The notes: a model not told the origin generated them from the sequence alone. A stretch of DNA of 64,000 nt from Arcobacter_B sp049472135 (GCF_049472135.1 NZ_JBMOVV010000002.1:1-64000); one strand, 5' to 3'; counted from the first letter of the stretch, positions 1-9,943 are shown. Translations and numbers: made by a program.

Positions 1-5
1 TAATC

Positions 6-26
6 TTTATAAACCGAATATAGAAA
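6..26 (-). repeat. 3' arm of the pre-16S processing stalk
   Basis: These 21 bases are the perfect reverse complement of 1737-1757. The two arms enclose the whole 16S gene, so in the precursor transcript they would pair into a long helix. That is the known arrangement for RNase III release of pre-16S rRNA. The arm lies in the 16S-23S spacer, which is cut by the left window edge; no spacer tRNA is visible in the 100 bases present. Confidence 0.8.
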
Positions 27-100
27 GGTTGATATACCTTTTTTATTTGCTATCTTTGATAGCTTTGGAGAAGTTAATCGAATAACTTCTCTCTTCTCTG

Positions 101-1616
<1,516 letters not shown>

Positions 1617-1736
1617 TAAAGTGTTTGAAACTGACAATTTTTGTTTCCATTAAACAAAATTATCACTCAAGTGTTTTTACATAAATGTAAAAAGCTTAAA
1701 TAGACAAGAATTATTTTTCTTGTTTTTTTATCGTTT

Positions 1737-1757
1737 TTTCTATATTCGGTTTATAAA
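1737..1757 (-). repeat. 5' arm of the pre-16S processing stalk
   Basis: Perfect 21-base reverse complement of 6-26, placed about 120 bases upstream of the mature 16S 5' end in the leader of the rRNA transcript. Together the arms form the double-stranded stalk expected to be cut by RNase III. Confidence 0.8.
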
Positions 1758-1779
1758 AATTACTTCTTATTAACCTTCG

Positions 1780-1792
1780 TTTTTAAAGATCA
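1780..1792 (-). promoter_or_regulatory. boxA-like antitermination site in the rrn leader
   Basis: Read on the minus strand this is TGATCTTTAAAAA, close to the bacterial rrn boxA core (TGCTCTTTAACAA), which recruits NusB/NusE to the transcribing polymerase. It lies between the promoter and the processing stalk, where boxA is expected. The identification rests on similarity and position only. Confidence 0.45.
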
Positions 1793-1836
1793 TATCTCTT
1801 TAGAACTTTGTGTCGTTCCTCTGAAATTGGACGGGA

Positions 1837-1865
1837 ATTATAGACAAATTATCCCCCTTTGTCAA
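1837..1865 (-). promoter_or_regulatory. rRNA operon promoter, near-consensus sigma-70 type
   Basis: On the minus strand there is TTGACA (1860-1865), a 17-base spacer and TATAAT (1837-1842). A TCCCGTCC discriminator follows the -10 box. A strict -35 box is unusual in Campylobacterota, whose promoters usually rely on the -10 and periodic AT tracts. The tRNA array promoter at 2888-2916 has the same architecture and almost the same discriminator. Confidence 0.85.
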
Positions 1866-2161
1866 GAGAAAACTCTTAATAAAAGCTTAAATTTTAAAAG
1901 TTTCTTATTTCTTGTCTACTTTCTCTATATTTTATTACTTTTTTCTAATATTCTTTTGATGTTATCTTATTTCGTCCATTCTTTTTCTAAACTATATATG
2001 AAATATACATTTAATAAATTGATTAATGTTATATTTCACTTATATTATTTAAATAAATAAAAAGTTTTTCTTTTAGTATCAATATGATTTTGTTTACTAT
2101 TTACATAATGGGTTTAAATCTTAAAATTTGTATTGATAAATAGTATAGAGAATTTTTAGGC
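1866..2161. other. Gene-free AT-rich stretch between the rrn promoter and the tRNA terminator
   Basis: No gene is supported here. The part next to the rrn -35 box is A/T-rich and could act as an UP element. The one forward reading frame crossing it (1827-2060) begins inside the rrn promoter and has a low-complexity F/L/Y-rich product, so I reject it. Confidence 0.5.
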
Positions 2162-2212
2162 AAAAAAAAAGCTTTCAGCTAAAAGAACCTAAGTTCATAT
2201 AGCTAAAAGCTT
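2162..2212 (-). terminator. Rho-independent terminator of the tRNA array
   Basis: On the minus strand, arms 2201-2212 and 2169-2180 form a 12-bp stem with one G-U pair. A short inner GAAC/GTTC stem extends it. A run of nine U (2162-2170) follows. It sits directly after the last tRNA. Confidence 0.85.
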
Positions 2213-2219
2213 ATTTAAG

Positions 2220-2296
<77 letters not shown>

Positions 2297-2312
2297 ATTT
2301 GATATAAAGATA

Positions 2313-2357
2313 AAAAGCCTTAAATAAAAAGTTAAAAACAATTTATTTAAGGCTTTT
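2313..2357 (-). repeat. 16-bp hairpin between tRNA-Gly and the last tRNA-Arg
   Basis: A perfect 16-bp inverted repeat (2313-2328 and 2342-2357) with a 13-base loop. Read on the minus strand the second arm ends in GGCTTTTTATC, so it looks like a weak Rho-independent terminator or attenuator inside the array. It could instead be a processing signal. Confidence 0.6.
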
Positions 2358-2359
2358 AA

Positions 2360-2436
2360 TGGAGCGGGAGACGAGACTCGAACTCGCGACAATCTGCTTG
2401 GAAGGCAGAGGCTCTAGCCAACTGAGCTACTCCCGC
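2360..2436 (-). tRNA. tRNA-Gly (anticodon TCC)
   Basis: 77-nt cloverleaf with acceptor stem GCGGGAG and encoded CCA (2360-2362). The anticodon loop CTTCCAA between TCTGC and GCAGA gives anticodon TCC. Fifth gene of the minus-strand array. Confidence 0.95.
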
Positions 2437-2451
2437 AATTAAATTAAAAAG

Positions 2452-2536
2452 TGGTGCGGATGAGAGGACTCGAACCTCCACACCGTGAGGCACCAGATCC
2501 TAAGTCTGGCGTGTCTACCAATTTCACCACATCCGC
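2452..2536 (-). tRNA. tRNA-Leu (anticodon TAG)
   Basis: 85-nt class II tRNA with a long variable arm. The anticodon loop CTTAGGA between CCAGA and TCTGG gives TAG, and CCA is encoded (2452-2454). Fourth gene of the array. Confidence 0.95.
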
Positions 2537-2584
2537 AGTGTTTTTTCACAAAAAAACTAAAAATGATTTACCTTTGTAAATCAG

Positions 2585-2661
<77 letters not shown>

Positions 2662-2674
2662 AATAATATAAAAA

Positions 2675-2752
2675 TGGGGTAAGTAATGGGATTCGAACCC
2701 ACGACCCTCTGAACCACAACCAGATGCTCTAACCAACTGAGCTATACCTACC
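2675..2752 (-). tRNA. tRNA-His (anticodon GTG)
   Basis: Cloverleaf with acceptor arm GTAGGTA/TACTTAC, anticodon GTG and encoded CCA (2675-2677). The base before position 1 is G (2752), the extra G-1 typical of tRNA-His. Second gene of the array. Confidence 0.95.
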
Positions 2753-2767
2753 ACATGAATTTTAAAA

Positions 2768-2845
2768 TGGTCGGGGCGAGAGGATTCGAACCTCCGGCCC
2801 CCTGGTCCCAAACCAGGTGCGCTAACCAGACTGCGCTACGCCCCG
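2768..2845 (-). tRNA. tRNA-Pro (anticodon TGG)
   Basis: Cloverleaf with acceptor stem CGGGGCG/CGCCCCG. The anticodon loop TTTGGGA between CCTGG and CCAGG gives TGG. CCA is encoded (2768-2770). First gene of the array, about 40 bases downstream of its promoter. Confidence 0.95.
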
Positions 2846-2887
2846 ACATCTTCCTTTTTAAGTTGTTTCTCTCAAAAAGTGGACGGA

Positions 2888-2916
2888 ATTATAATATATT
2901 TTTTTTACTTTGTCAA
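2888..2916 (-). promoter_or_regulatory. tRNA array promoter, near-consensus sigma-70 type
   Basis: On the minus strand: TTGACA (2911-2916), 17-base spacer, TATAAT (2888-2893), then TCCGTCC. It matches the rrn promoter at 1837-1865 in both boxes, spacing and discriminator, which suggests joint growth-rate control of rRNA and these tRNAs. Confidence 0.85.
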
Positions 2917-2924
2917 GGGTTTTT

Positions 2925-2958
2925 AGAAGAAAAATCAAAAAATTTTGATATTTCTTCT
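2925..2958 (-). terminator. Hairpin just after thiG, possible terminator
   Basis: Arms 2925-2940 and 2943-2958 pair over 16 positions with one mismatch. It lies directly after the thiG stop codon and just before the tRNA promoter, so it plausibly ends the thiG transcript. The U tract is inside the stem rather than after it, so efficiency is uncertain. Confidence 0.5.
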
Positions 2959-2966
2959 GGAAAGCC

Positions 2967-3749
2967 CTAAAATTGGATTAATCCATCTACTGGAGAACTT
3001 GCTGTCGCATAAGGTTTTTTAGGAATTCTACCTGCTTTATAAGACAATCTTCCTGCTATTGTTGCATATTTAAATGCTTCTGCCATAGCCATTGGATCTT
3101 GTGCTTGTGCAATTGCTGTATTTGCAAGAATTCCATCTGCACCTAATTCCATTGCATAAGATGCATCACTTGCACATCCTAATCCTGCATCAACAAGTAC
3201 AGGAACTTTTACTGCATCTTTAATAAATGCAATATTATATGGATTTTGAATTCCAAGTCCTGAACCAATTGGAGCTGCTAATGGCATAATTGCATCTGCA
3301 CCTGCATTTTCTAATTGTTTTGCAATAATTGGATCATCAGATGTATAGGCCATAATTGTAAAACCATCTTTTTTTAATACTTCACAAGCTTTAATAGTTT
3401 CAATAACATCTGGATATAAAGTTTTTTGTGCATCACCAATAACTTCTAATTTGATTATATCAATACCTGTAGCTTCTCTCATAAGTCTAAAAGTAGTAAT
3501 CGCTTCTTCTGCTGTAAAACATCCAGCTGAATTAGGAAGTAGTTTTACATTTGTATCTTTGAAATAGTCTAATAGATTTTCTTCATTTGGATTTGTAATA
3601 TTTACTCTTCTAATTGCCACAGTAATTAATTCACTTCCTGAAGCTAATGTAGCATCTTTTGTTGTTTGAAAAGAATCATACTTTCCAGAACCAACTATTA
3701 GTCTACTATTGAATTCATAATTACCAACTTTTAAAATATCATCGTTCAT
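2967..3749 (-). CDS. thiG: Thiazole synthase ThiG
   Basis: ThiG builds the thiazole phosphate moiety of thiamine from deoxyxylulose 5-phosphate, dehydroglycine and the sulfur carried on ThiS thiocarboxylate; it is a cytosolic TIM-barrel enzyme. The 260-residue product has the usual length, the N-terminal LIVGSGKY motif, the KLEVIGD strand carrying the Schiff-base lysine, and the phosphate-binding loops PIGSGLGIQNP and DAGLGCASDA. The ATG follows a GGGGG tract nine bases upstream. It is the last gene of a minus-strand run after cutA and nnr. No other thi gene is in view, although dxr, which uses the same precursor, lies 4.4 kb away. Confidence 0.96.
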   Translation of the reverse strand: MNDDILKVGNYEFNSRLIVGSGKYDSFQTTKDATLASGSELITVAIRRVNITNPNEENLLDYFKDTNVKLLPNSAGCFTAEEAITTFRLMREATGIDIIKLEVIGDAQKTLYPDVIETIKACEVLKKDGFTIMAYTSDDPIIAKQLENAGADAIMPLAAPIGSGLGIQNPYNIAFIKDAVKVPVLVDAGLGCASDASYAMELGADGILANTAIAQAQDPMAMAEAFKYATIAGRLSYKAGRIPKKPYATASSPVDGLIQF

Positions 3750-3795
3750 TTTTTAATTTCCCCCAATAATGCTTTGTATATATTTGTGAATATTA

Positions 3796-4104
3796 TTAAC
3801 AACATTCACTTATAAATTTTGTATATTTCTTACTTGAATTTGTTATATCGATTTGGATAATTTCCGGCACATCATAGCTATGTAATTCTTTAATTTTGCT
3901 TTTAACTTTTTCAAAGTTTTCTTTTCTTGTTTTTATATTTAGTATTGTTTCAAAATCACAACATAGCTCATCTTCCCATGAGTATATTGATTCTACTTCG
4001 TGCAATTGAACACAAGCAGCTAATTTTTCTTCTATTAAAACTTTTGCGATAGCTTTTGCTTCAACTTGTGAAGCACATGTTGTTTGAATTATTACAGCAT
4101 TCAT
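3796..4104 (-). CDS. cutA: CutA-family divalent-cation tolerance protein
   Basis: 102-residue CutA1-type protein, a small trimeric ferredoxin-fold protein linked to copper and divalent metal tolerance, whose molecular role is still unsettled. Family features visible are the N-terminal strand with TTCAS, the KLAACVQ segment, the central YSWEDEL motif and the HSYDVPEI segment near the C-terminus. Full length for the family. Its start overlaps the end of nnr by four bases, so the two are translationally coupled. Cysteines at both ends (C10, C101, C102) could bind metal; that is inference. Confidence 0.93.
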   Translation of the reverse strand: MNAVIIQTTCASQVEAKAIAKVLIEEKLAACVQLHEVESIYSWEDELCCDFETILNIKTRKENFEKVKSKIKELHSYDVPEIIQIDITNSSKKYTKFISECC

Positions 4105-5489
4105 AATTTTTTCACCTCTTCAACTAAATCTGATGGGATTAAAGAGTAATCATTCTTTTTATATGCTTTTGCAGCTAATGTATGAGCTATACTAGCACTT
4201 ATTGCCGCATCTATACTCTTATATCCTTGAGCTAGTAATGACGCAATTAATCCACTTAATACATCACCACTTCCACCTTTACTTAAAACTGAACTTCCAA
4301 AAGAGTTTACATAAATTTGATTACCCTTTGATATTATTACATTTGCACCTTTTAATAGTAGTGTAACATTTGGATATTTATTTGTAAATAAAGAGGCATA
4401 ATAAAATCTATTATCTTGAAGCTGTGATATTGTAATATCTTCTATATCACATAATTTCAATAAAGAACAAAACTCTTTTGGATGAGGAGTTAATACAACA
4501 TCTTTATGTAATACATCTAAAATTAGCTCTTCATGAAATAAATCTGCATCAATTATCATGGGAATATCTTTTGCCAAAATATCTTCTATCTCTTTTTTGT
4601 CATATTTACCTAATCCCATACCTATTGCTATTGCTGTACAGTTTTCACTTAAAAAATGAGTTTGCATTATATGATAAGGTAGATCAAGCTCCTCATGGCA
4701 AACTACACTTACTAATCCAGTGCCAAACCCAAAAGCAGCTTTTGCAGCAATAATTCCAGCACCTTTTTTACATCCAGCTATTACATTTAGATGTCCAAAA
4801 GTTCCTTTATGAGAGTTTTTCTTTTTTGCTCGAATAGGTAAAATCATATCTTCTTTTTCTAAGAGGTATTTATTAGTTTCAATTTCATAAACTTCTCTTT
4901 GTACCCCTAAGTTAGCAACAAAGATTTCACCTACATACTCTTTTGCTATATCTGTATAAAGTGATGTTTTTAATGCTCCCATTGTAATAGTAACATCTGC
5001 CTCAAAGGCTGTATCTAAAACTTGGCCTTTATTATTTATACCACTTGGTATATCACAAGCAATTTTAATAGACTCAAAACTATTTAATTCATCTATTAGT
5101 TTTATGGCGTCATCTTTTAAAGGTTTATTTAAACCACTACCAAAAATACAATCAACAATAATATCAGCTTGATGTAAATTTTCTATGATATTAATTCCTA
5201 ATGAATTAACTCTTTTAATTTGAAGTTTAGCCATGTTTGATTTAGGCTGCGAGTAAAAGTATAAAGAAACATTATAAGCTTTATAAAGAAGTCTAGCAAG
5301 AGCTATTCCATCTGCTCCATTATTTCCTGAACCACAAATAATTAAGATAGATTTTTTTTCTTTGTAGTTTTCTTGAATATAAGAAGCCATTGATGAGGCT
5401 GCATGTTCCATTAAAATATCTTCTGTTAAAAAAAACTTTTCATAACACCTTTTATCTAAAGAGTTTACCTCATCAAATAGTTTCTTCAT
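4101..5489 (-). CDS. nnr: Bifunctional NAD(P)H-hydrate epimerase/dehydratase
   Basis: Repairs damaged NAD(P)H hydrates: the N-terminal YjeF_N half (about residues 1-210) epimerises the hydrate and the C-terminal carbohydrate-kinase-like half (about 220-460) dehydrates it using ADP. Visible marks are CGSGNNGADGIALAR and CDIPSGIN in the first half, and GTFGHLNVIAG, TPHPKEF and the kinase-type LSKGGSGDVLSGLIAS loop in the second. 462 residues is close to the usual length of about 500. It overlaps cutA by four bases and follows the SUI1-type gene by ten bases, so they form one minus-strand operon. Confidence 0.95.
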   Translation of the reverse strand: MKKLFDEVNSLDKRCYEKFFLTEDILMEHAASSMASYIQENYKEKKSILIICGSGNNGADGIALARLLYKAYNVSLYFYSQPKSNMAKLQIKRVNSLGINIIENLHQADIIVDCIFGSGLNKPLKDDAIKLIDELNSFESIKIACDIPSGINNKGQVLDTAFEADVTITMGALKTSLYTDIAKEYVGEIFVANLGVQREVYEIETNKYLLEKEDMILPIRAKKKNSHKGTFGHLNVIAGCKKGAGIIAAKAAFGFGTGLVSVVCHEELDLPYHIMQTHFLSENCTAIAIGMGLGKYDKKEIEDILAKDIPMIIDADLFHEELILDVLHKDVVLTPHPKEFCSLLKLCDIEDITISQLQDNRFYYASLFTNKYPNVTLLLKGANVIISKGNQIYVNSFGSSVLSKGGSGDVLSGLIASLLAQGYKSIDAAISASIAHTLAAKAYKKNDYSLIPSDLVEEVKKL

Positions 5490-5499
5490 AACTTAATCC

Positions 5500-5829
5500 T
5501 TATTTTCTAAATTTCCAATCATTTGCCTCTAAAACAGTTTTTATTTTCTCTTTAACATCACCTTGCAATTCAATCCATTCATCTTTGATAGCTCCACCAC
5601 AAGCAAGTTTTTTCTTAAGAAGTTTTAATACTTCCTTTTTATCTTTTTCATCTAAATAAAATCTTCCAACTAAAGTTACAGGTTTTCCTTTTCTTTTTTC
5701 ATAAGTAAACACTAACTGATGTTGATTTTTTGGAATAATTTCATTATTTGATTTGTTTTTATTTTTTTTATCATTTTTAGAAGTATCAAAACTATCACCC
5801 TCTAATTTTGCACCCATTTCAAAAATCAT
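5500..5829 (-). CDS. yciH: SUI1/eIF1-family translation factor (YciH-like)
   Basis: 109-residue protein whose C-terminal two thirds is a SUI1 domain: KRKGKPVTLVGRF followed by LKKKLACGGAIKDEWIELQ. The family is related to eukaryotic eIF1; the bacterial YciH form can influence start-codon selection, but its physiological role is poorly defined. The first 35 residues are charged, lysine- and asparagine-rich and probably disordered. The ATG directly follows the tsaD stop codon, with AAAAGG seven bases upstream supporting this start. It belongs to the tsaD-yciH-nnr-cutA run. Confidence 0.9.
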   Translation of the reverse strand: MIFEMGAKLEGDSFDTSKNDKKNKNKSNNEIIPKNQHQLVFTYEKRKGKPVTLVGRFYLDEKDKKEVLKLLKKKLACGGAIKDEWIELQGDVKEKIKTVLEANDWKFRK

Positions 5830-6843
5830 TTACATACCTTTTAGTCTTGTTTGGACATCAATTTCATTTACATTTACAAGATCATTTTGTTTATATTGTT
5901 CAACAGCAACTCTTCCAATCATAGCTGCATTATCAGAACAATATTTTAGTTCACTTAAATGTAAATTTGTTTTATGTTTTTTACATAACTCTTCTATTTG
6001 AGTTCTTAAATGTATATTTGCACTAGCTCCACCTACTATGGCAAAATCTTTTGGAACTATCTTTTTAAACTGTTTCTTTAGTTTTTGCATGATATGTGCA
6101 ACTGCTGTTTTTTGGAAAGAAGCGCATACATCATATTTGTCTTGTTCAGTTATTCCACCTTCTTGGTTTTCTAGTTTTTCTATTTGCATTCTTACAGCAT
6201 TTTTTAAACCACTATAACTAAACTCTATATTTGGACTTTGTCTTAATGGAACAGGAAAATCAAATCTATTTTCATCACCTTTTAATCCATACTCTTGAAC
6301 TACTGGACCACCTGGATAACCTAAGCCCATCATTTTTGCTACTTTATCAAAGCTCTCACCAAAGCTATCATCAATTGTTGAAGCGATGATATTCATCTCA
6401 TTTAAAGATTTTGCTTCTATTATTTGAGTATGTCCACCTGATACTAAAAGTATAGTCATAGGTAAAACTTCTTTTTTTTCTATAAATAGTGAATAAATAT
6501 GACCTTTTAAGTGGTTTACAGCTATTAATGGAAGATTTAAACTAATACTTAAAGCTTTAGCCATAGTAACTCCCTCCATTAGTGTTACAGATAAACCAGG
6601 AGCATTTGTAACTGCAATTGCTTTTAATAAAGGAAAAAACTCTTTACACTCTTCAAGTATTTTAGGTAATGCTTCCACATGAAGCCTAGCAGCAAGTTCT
6701 GGAACCACTCCACCATACATGCTATGTTGTAGTTCCTGAGATATTTTTTTATGATATACTAGTTCTAAACTATCTATATCTGTAATTGCTATTGAACTGT
6801 CATCACAACTTGATTCAATACTTAAAATTAATTGTTTTGACAT
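5830..6843 (-). CDS. tsaD: tRNA N6-threonylcarbamoyladenosine transferase TsaD
   Basis: TsaD transfers the threonylcarbamoyl group to A37 of ANN-decoding tRNAs, together with TsaB and TsaE. The sequence shows an ASKHA fold with the N-terminal ILSIESSCDDSSIAI, the metal-binding motif HLKGHIYSLF, the LVSGGHTQI strand, SFDKVAKMMGLGYPGGP and the C-terminal YCSDNAAMIG motif. I start at ATG 6843 (MSKQLILSIESS). An in-frame ATG lies seven codons upstream at 6864, but it would overlap the preceding hydrolase gene and add a non-family extension. Length about 337, typical. The stop codon abuts the SUI1 factor start. Confidence 0.96.
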   Translation of the reverse strand: MSKQLILSIESSCDDSSIAITDIDSLELVYHKKISQELQHSMYGGVVPELAARLHVEALPKILEECKEFFPLLKAIAVTNAPGLSVTLMEGVTMAKALSISLNLPLIAVNHLKGHIYSLFIEKKEVLPMTILLVSGGHTQIIEAKSLNEMNIIASTIDDSFGESFDKVAKMMGLGYPGGPVVQEYGLKGDENRFDFPVPLRQSPNIEFSYSGLKNAVRMQIEKLENQEGGITEQDKYDVCASFQKTAVAHIMQKLKKQFKKIVPKDFAIVGGASANIHLRTQIEELCKKHKTNLHLSELKYCSDNAAMIGRVAVEQYKQNDLVNVNEIDVQTRLKGM

Positions 6844-6844
6844 A

Positions 6845-7396
6845 CTAGAAGTAACCCTTATCATTTTTATCTTTTGTTAACCAGTCCAATGCAAAGTCAT
6901 GACTTCCAAATCCAGAATCAGCGTTTATATGACCTGCATCTTTCATTACATTTACTTCTACTTGTAAATCTTCTTTTAATTGCATTGCTTCATCTTCTGT
7001 CATATATGGGTCATTTGTTGAAGCTAACATAATTACTTTTTTAGCTTTCAAGTTTTTAGGTGGATTATATGGATAGAATGTTTTAGCAGCTTCCACAACT
7101 CTTGTTCTTGATACAGGAGCTACTAACATTAGTTTCTCTAAACTTATATCTAGTTCATCACAAGTTTGAAACCATAATACATTTGCTAAAGAGTGACATA
7201 TTACTGTATCTGGTTTAAAATGTTCAATCTCTTTTTTTAAAAACTCTTGCCACTCTTCTAGTTGGGGATTATCTCTTTTTGGAAAAGCAGGAAAAGAAAC
7301 AATATAATTTTGTTTAATTAAATCTGCTGCTAAAACAGCTTGCCAATGAGGATAATCACTTCCACCTAATCCATGTAATATTAAAATTCTTTGCAT
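6845..7396 (-). CDS. RBBP9/YdeN-type alpha/beta hydrolase
   Basis: 183-residue serine hydrolase of the small RBBP9/YdeN family (DUF1234-like alpha/beta hydrolases); substrates are generally unknown. It starts with the strand ILILHGLGGSDYPHWQ. The nucleophile elbow is CHSLANVLW, where the expected G-x-S-x-G is replaced by H-S-L-A as in RBBP9. The distal acidic residue lies in ASTNDPYMT and the catalytic histidine in DAGHINADSGFG. The stop codon ends one base before the tsaD ATG, so the genes are co-transcribed. No signal peptide; probably cytosolic. Confidence 0.88.
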   Translation of the reverse strand: MQRILILHGLGGSDYPHWQAVLAADLIKQNYIVSFPAFPKRDNPQLEEWQEFLKKEIEHFKPDTVICHSLANVLWFQTCDELDISLEKLMLVAPVSRTRVVEAAKTFYPYNPPKNLKAKKVIMLASTNDPYMTEDEAMQLKEDLQVEVNVMKDAGHINADSGFGSHDFALDWLTKDKNDKGYF

Positions 7397-7408
7397 ATTT
7401 TCTCCTAT

Positions 7409-7834
7409 TTACATGCTTCTAACACATCTAATATATTTTGTTTTATGTCTACTGTCATAATATGGTGTACCACTTACAAAATGCATATAATCTGCATAAA
7501 ACCATAAAGTTCGCCAGTGAGCTTTTAAAGCCCAATATCCATCTGGCACATTATATTTAAATCTATAATTAATATAGTTTTTATAATTCTTTTTATTTAC
7601 TATTGTTTTAAACTCATCTATTGTAGGTATTCTCCAATTAGAATATCCAGCAAAAACAAGATTTTCACAATATTCAATTGAATCTTCATGATTTTTTTTG
7701 ATTTTTATTACATCAAGATTATCAATCCACATAAGTTTAGTATTTGTATCAATTACCACTTCTAAATTGTTTTTTCTTACCATTTGCGCTTGCAATAAAG
7801 AACAAAATAAAACTAAAAAAACTATATATTTCAT
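7409..7834 (-). CDS. DUF1566 (Lcl-type) periplasmic protein
   Basis: 141-residue protein with an N-terminal signal peptide (MKYIVFLVLFCSLLQAQ) and one DUF1566 domain. The marks are TKLMWIDN, the central AGYSNWRIPTIDEF, and the C-terminal KTKYIRCVR. This C-type-lectin-like fold occurs in many exported proteins of Campylobacterota and Gammaproteobacteria, usually with unknown ligand. It lies 12 bases upstream of the RBBP9-like hydrolase and just downstream of a small membrane protein. No catalytic function can be assigned; binding or structural roles are possible. Confidence 0.8.
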   Translation of the reverse strand: MKYIVFLVLFCSLLQAQMVRKNNLEVVIDTNTKLMWIDNLDVIKIKKNHEDSIEYCENLVFAGYSNWRIPTIDEFKTIVNKKNYKNYINYRFKYNVPDGYWALKAHWRTLWFYADYMHFVSGTPYYDSRHKTKYIRCVRSM

Positions 7835-7837
7835 AAC

Positions 7838-8131
7838 TTATCCTTTTAAGTTATCTACTTTAAACTTCCCTTTTTCAAGATTATCTTTTACACTTTCATC
7901 AAGAAGTTCTATTTTAAGTTTATAACCTTGCTTATAAACTAAACCAACTAAATGTTTTGGCAACTCTTCTTTTTGATTAATTTCTTTATTTGAAGTTGAA
8001 CTATTTTTCCACTCTTCAAACTTCTTCTCATATAATTGTACTATATCTTTTTCAAACTTACTTCTTGTGTAGATTAGATAAATAACTAAAATAAGTAAGA
8101 TTGAAAAAGGAATTAACATATCAAGACTCAC
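7838..8131 (-). CDS. Small single-span membrane protein, unknown
   Basis: 97-residue protein I do not recognise. A hydrophobic segment at about residues 5-21 (MLIPFSILLILVIYLIY) is an N-terminal membrane anchor, followed by a charged, lysine/glutamate-rich cytosolic tail with coiled-coil character (residues 25-60). Its start overlaps the 3' end of dxr by 11 bases, which suggests translational coupling to the dxr-cdsA pair. There is no motif from which to propose a function. Confidence 0.7.
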   Translation of the reverse strand: MSLDMLIPFSILLILVIYLIYTRSKFEKDIVQLYEKKFEEWKNSSTSNKEINQKEELPKHLVGLVYKQGYKLKIELLDESVKDNLEKGKFKVDNLKG

Positions 8132-9188
8132 AGTATTTTCTCACTTCTTTATCAATTTCAAATATATCTTCAATAGTTTTTGGTTTTACATAATTAAATT
8201 TATTAAGTGCATCTAAACTAATTTTTGATACATCTAAAAAGCCTATTTCATTATTTAAGAATTTTGAAACAGCTACTTCATTTGCTGCATTTAAAACTAC
8301 ACCTAAATCTTTATTGTTTAAAATCTCATCTTTAATTTCCCAAATAGGATAACGATCTGTTTCAATTTTTCTAAACTCCAGATTTGCAACTTCTACTAAA
8401 TCAACTGGTTTTAGAACTTCTTCATCACACTTTCCTAAAATTGCATAGGCAATTGGAAGTTGCATTGAAGCATTTGCTATATGTGCTGTTGTACTACCAT
8501 CTTTAAAGTTTATTAAGGCATGAATTAATGATTTTGTTTCAATAATTGCATCTAATTTATTTATATCAAATAACCATGCAGCTTCTAATAATTCAAACAT
8601 TTTATTTGTCATAGTTGCACTATCAATAGTGATTTTATTTCCCATCGACCAGTTTGGATGATTTAATGCTTCTTTTATAGATACATTTGCAAGCGAGTCA
8701 AGGGGATAATCCCTAAAAGAACCTCCACTTGCTGTAACAAGCATTGAATCGATTTTTTTATCTTGAAGTAAATACCAAAGTCCAAAATGCTCACTATCGA
8801 TAGGACTTAAAGCACTTTTATCAATAAACTTTCCAGCAACAACTAATGACTCTTTATTTGCTAGTGCAACTTTTTTACCACACGCTATAGCTTTTAATGT
8901 TGGTTTTAAACCTAAAAATCCAACCAAGGCATTTACTACTGTTTTTGAACTACTATTTTCAATAGCATCTAAAATAGCCTCTTCTCCAAAAGAAACATTC
9001 TCATGGTTTACTTTATGAATATCTTCCTTTGAACCAATAACAACTCTTTTAGGTTTAAACTCTTCAATTTGTTTATTTAATACCTCAATATTTCTTCCTG
9101 CAACTAAAGCCTCAACATTTAAATCAAACTTTCTTGCAATATTTAAAGTATTAACACCAATAGAACCTGTACTACCTAATACAATCAC
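8121..9188 (-). CDS. dxr: 1-deoxy-D-xylulose 5-phosphate reductoisomerase
   Basis: Second enzyme of the non-mevalonate isoprenoid pathway: NADPH-dependent rearrangement and reduction of DXP to MEP, cytosolic. Visible are the N-terminal Rossmann motif IVLGSTGSIGVNTL, the ANKESLV motif, the metal-binding DSEHFGLW segment, the SGGSFRDYPLD substrate loop and NHPNWSMGNKITIDSATM with the catalytic lysine and serine region. At 355 residues it has the compact length usual in Campylobacterota (about 400 in E. coli). It overlaps cdsA by four bases; the dxr-cdsA linkage is common in this phylum. Confidence 0.97.
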   Translation of the reverse strand: MIVLGSTGSIGVNTLNIARKFDLNVEALVAGRNIEVLNKQIEEFKPKRVVIGSKEDIHKVNHENVSFGEEAILDAIENSSSKTVVNALVGFLGLKPTLKAIACGKKVALANKESLVVAGKFIDKSALSPIDSEHFGLWYLLQDKKIDSMLVTASGGSFRDYPLDSLANVSIKEALNHPNWSMGNKITIDSATMTNKMFELLEAAWLFDINKLDAIIETKSLIHALINFKDGSTTAHIANASMQLPIAYAILGKCDEEVLKPVDLVEVANLEFRKIETDRYPIWEIKDEILNNKDLGVVLNAANEVAVSKFLNNEIGFLDVSKISLDALNKFNYVKPKTIEDIFEIDKEVRKYCES

Positions 9189-9943
9189 ATTACTACCCTA
9201 AGAAGAACTAACATTACAATTGCACCAAATAAGTATCCATCTGTTCTATCTAATATTCCACCATGTCCAGGAAGAATATTTCCACTATCTTTAACACCAG
9301 CTTCTCTTTTTAAGTATGACTCAAATAAATCTCCAAATACAGATGCAAAAGCTACAATTACAGAAATTGCTATAGCCATTACCATACTTAAATTTTCATG
9401 AGCAAAAATAGTCCCTAAGATACCAGCAGTAATAACTCCACCTAAAACACCTTCTATAGTCTTATTTGGACTTGTTTCACTAAATGGAGTTTTTCCTATG
9501 CTTTTACCAACAAAGTATGCACCAGTATCAGCCCCTGCTACAATAACAAGTAACCATAAAAGTGTCATTACTCCATATTCTGCATATAACGATAACAAAA
9601 ATAAAAATGATGCTGTTGGATAAAGAAGAGGTAAGAACATTTTTTTGTCAATTGATTTTTTATATGCTAATTGTGAAGCATAACCAATTGCAACAATAAA
9701 AATTAAATCCTCTGGATTTGGATGGAAGTATGCAGCAAACCATAATAGTGCTGTGTAAACATAAATACTATCACTTTTTAATTCAAAAAGCTTCTTAGCT
9801 TCACTAATTGATATCATTAGCATAGTACCAAATAGAAGCCACATTATAAAAAATGAGTCAATATATCCAACTATTACCATTGCAATAATTAGAACTAAAC
9901 CTGTTTTAATTCTAGTAGAACTTTCTTTGATTATGTTAGCCAT
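9185..9943 (-). CDS. cdsA: Phosphatidate cytidylyltransferase CdsA
   Basis: Integral membrane enzyme that makes CDP-diacylglycerol from phosphatidate and CTP, the branch point of phospholipid synthesis. The 252-residue sequence has about seven hydrophobic segments and, in its C-terminal part, the family signature ASVFGDLFESYLKREAGVKDSGNILPGHGG followed by LDRTD (signature written here in two parts around residues 200-235; key residues are the GD, K-D-S and PGHGG-x-x-DR-D clusters). First gene of the dxr operon, with a four-base overlap. The region 9944-10055 upstream is short and A/T-rich. Confidence 0.96.
   Translation of the reverse strand: MANIIKESSTRIKTGLVLIIAMVIVGYIDSFFIMWLLFGTMLMISISEAKKLFELKSDSIYVYTALLWFAAYFHPNPEDLIFIVAIGYASQLAYKKSIDKKMFLPLLYPTASFLFLLSLYAEYGVMTLLWLLVIVAGADTGAYFVGKSIGKTPFSETSPNKTIEGVLGGVITAGILGTIFAHENLSMVMAIAISVIVAFASVFGDLFESYLKREAGVKDSGNILPGHGGILDRTDGYLFGAIVMLVLLRVVM

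Noticed and set aside
1827..2060. Forward 77-codon frame next to the rRNA operon
   Set aside because: It starts inside the rrn -10/-35 region and codes for a low-complexity F/L/Y-rich product with no ribosome site.
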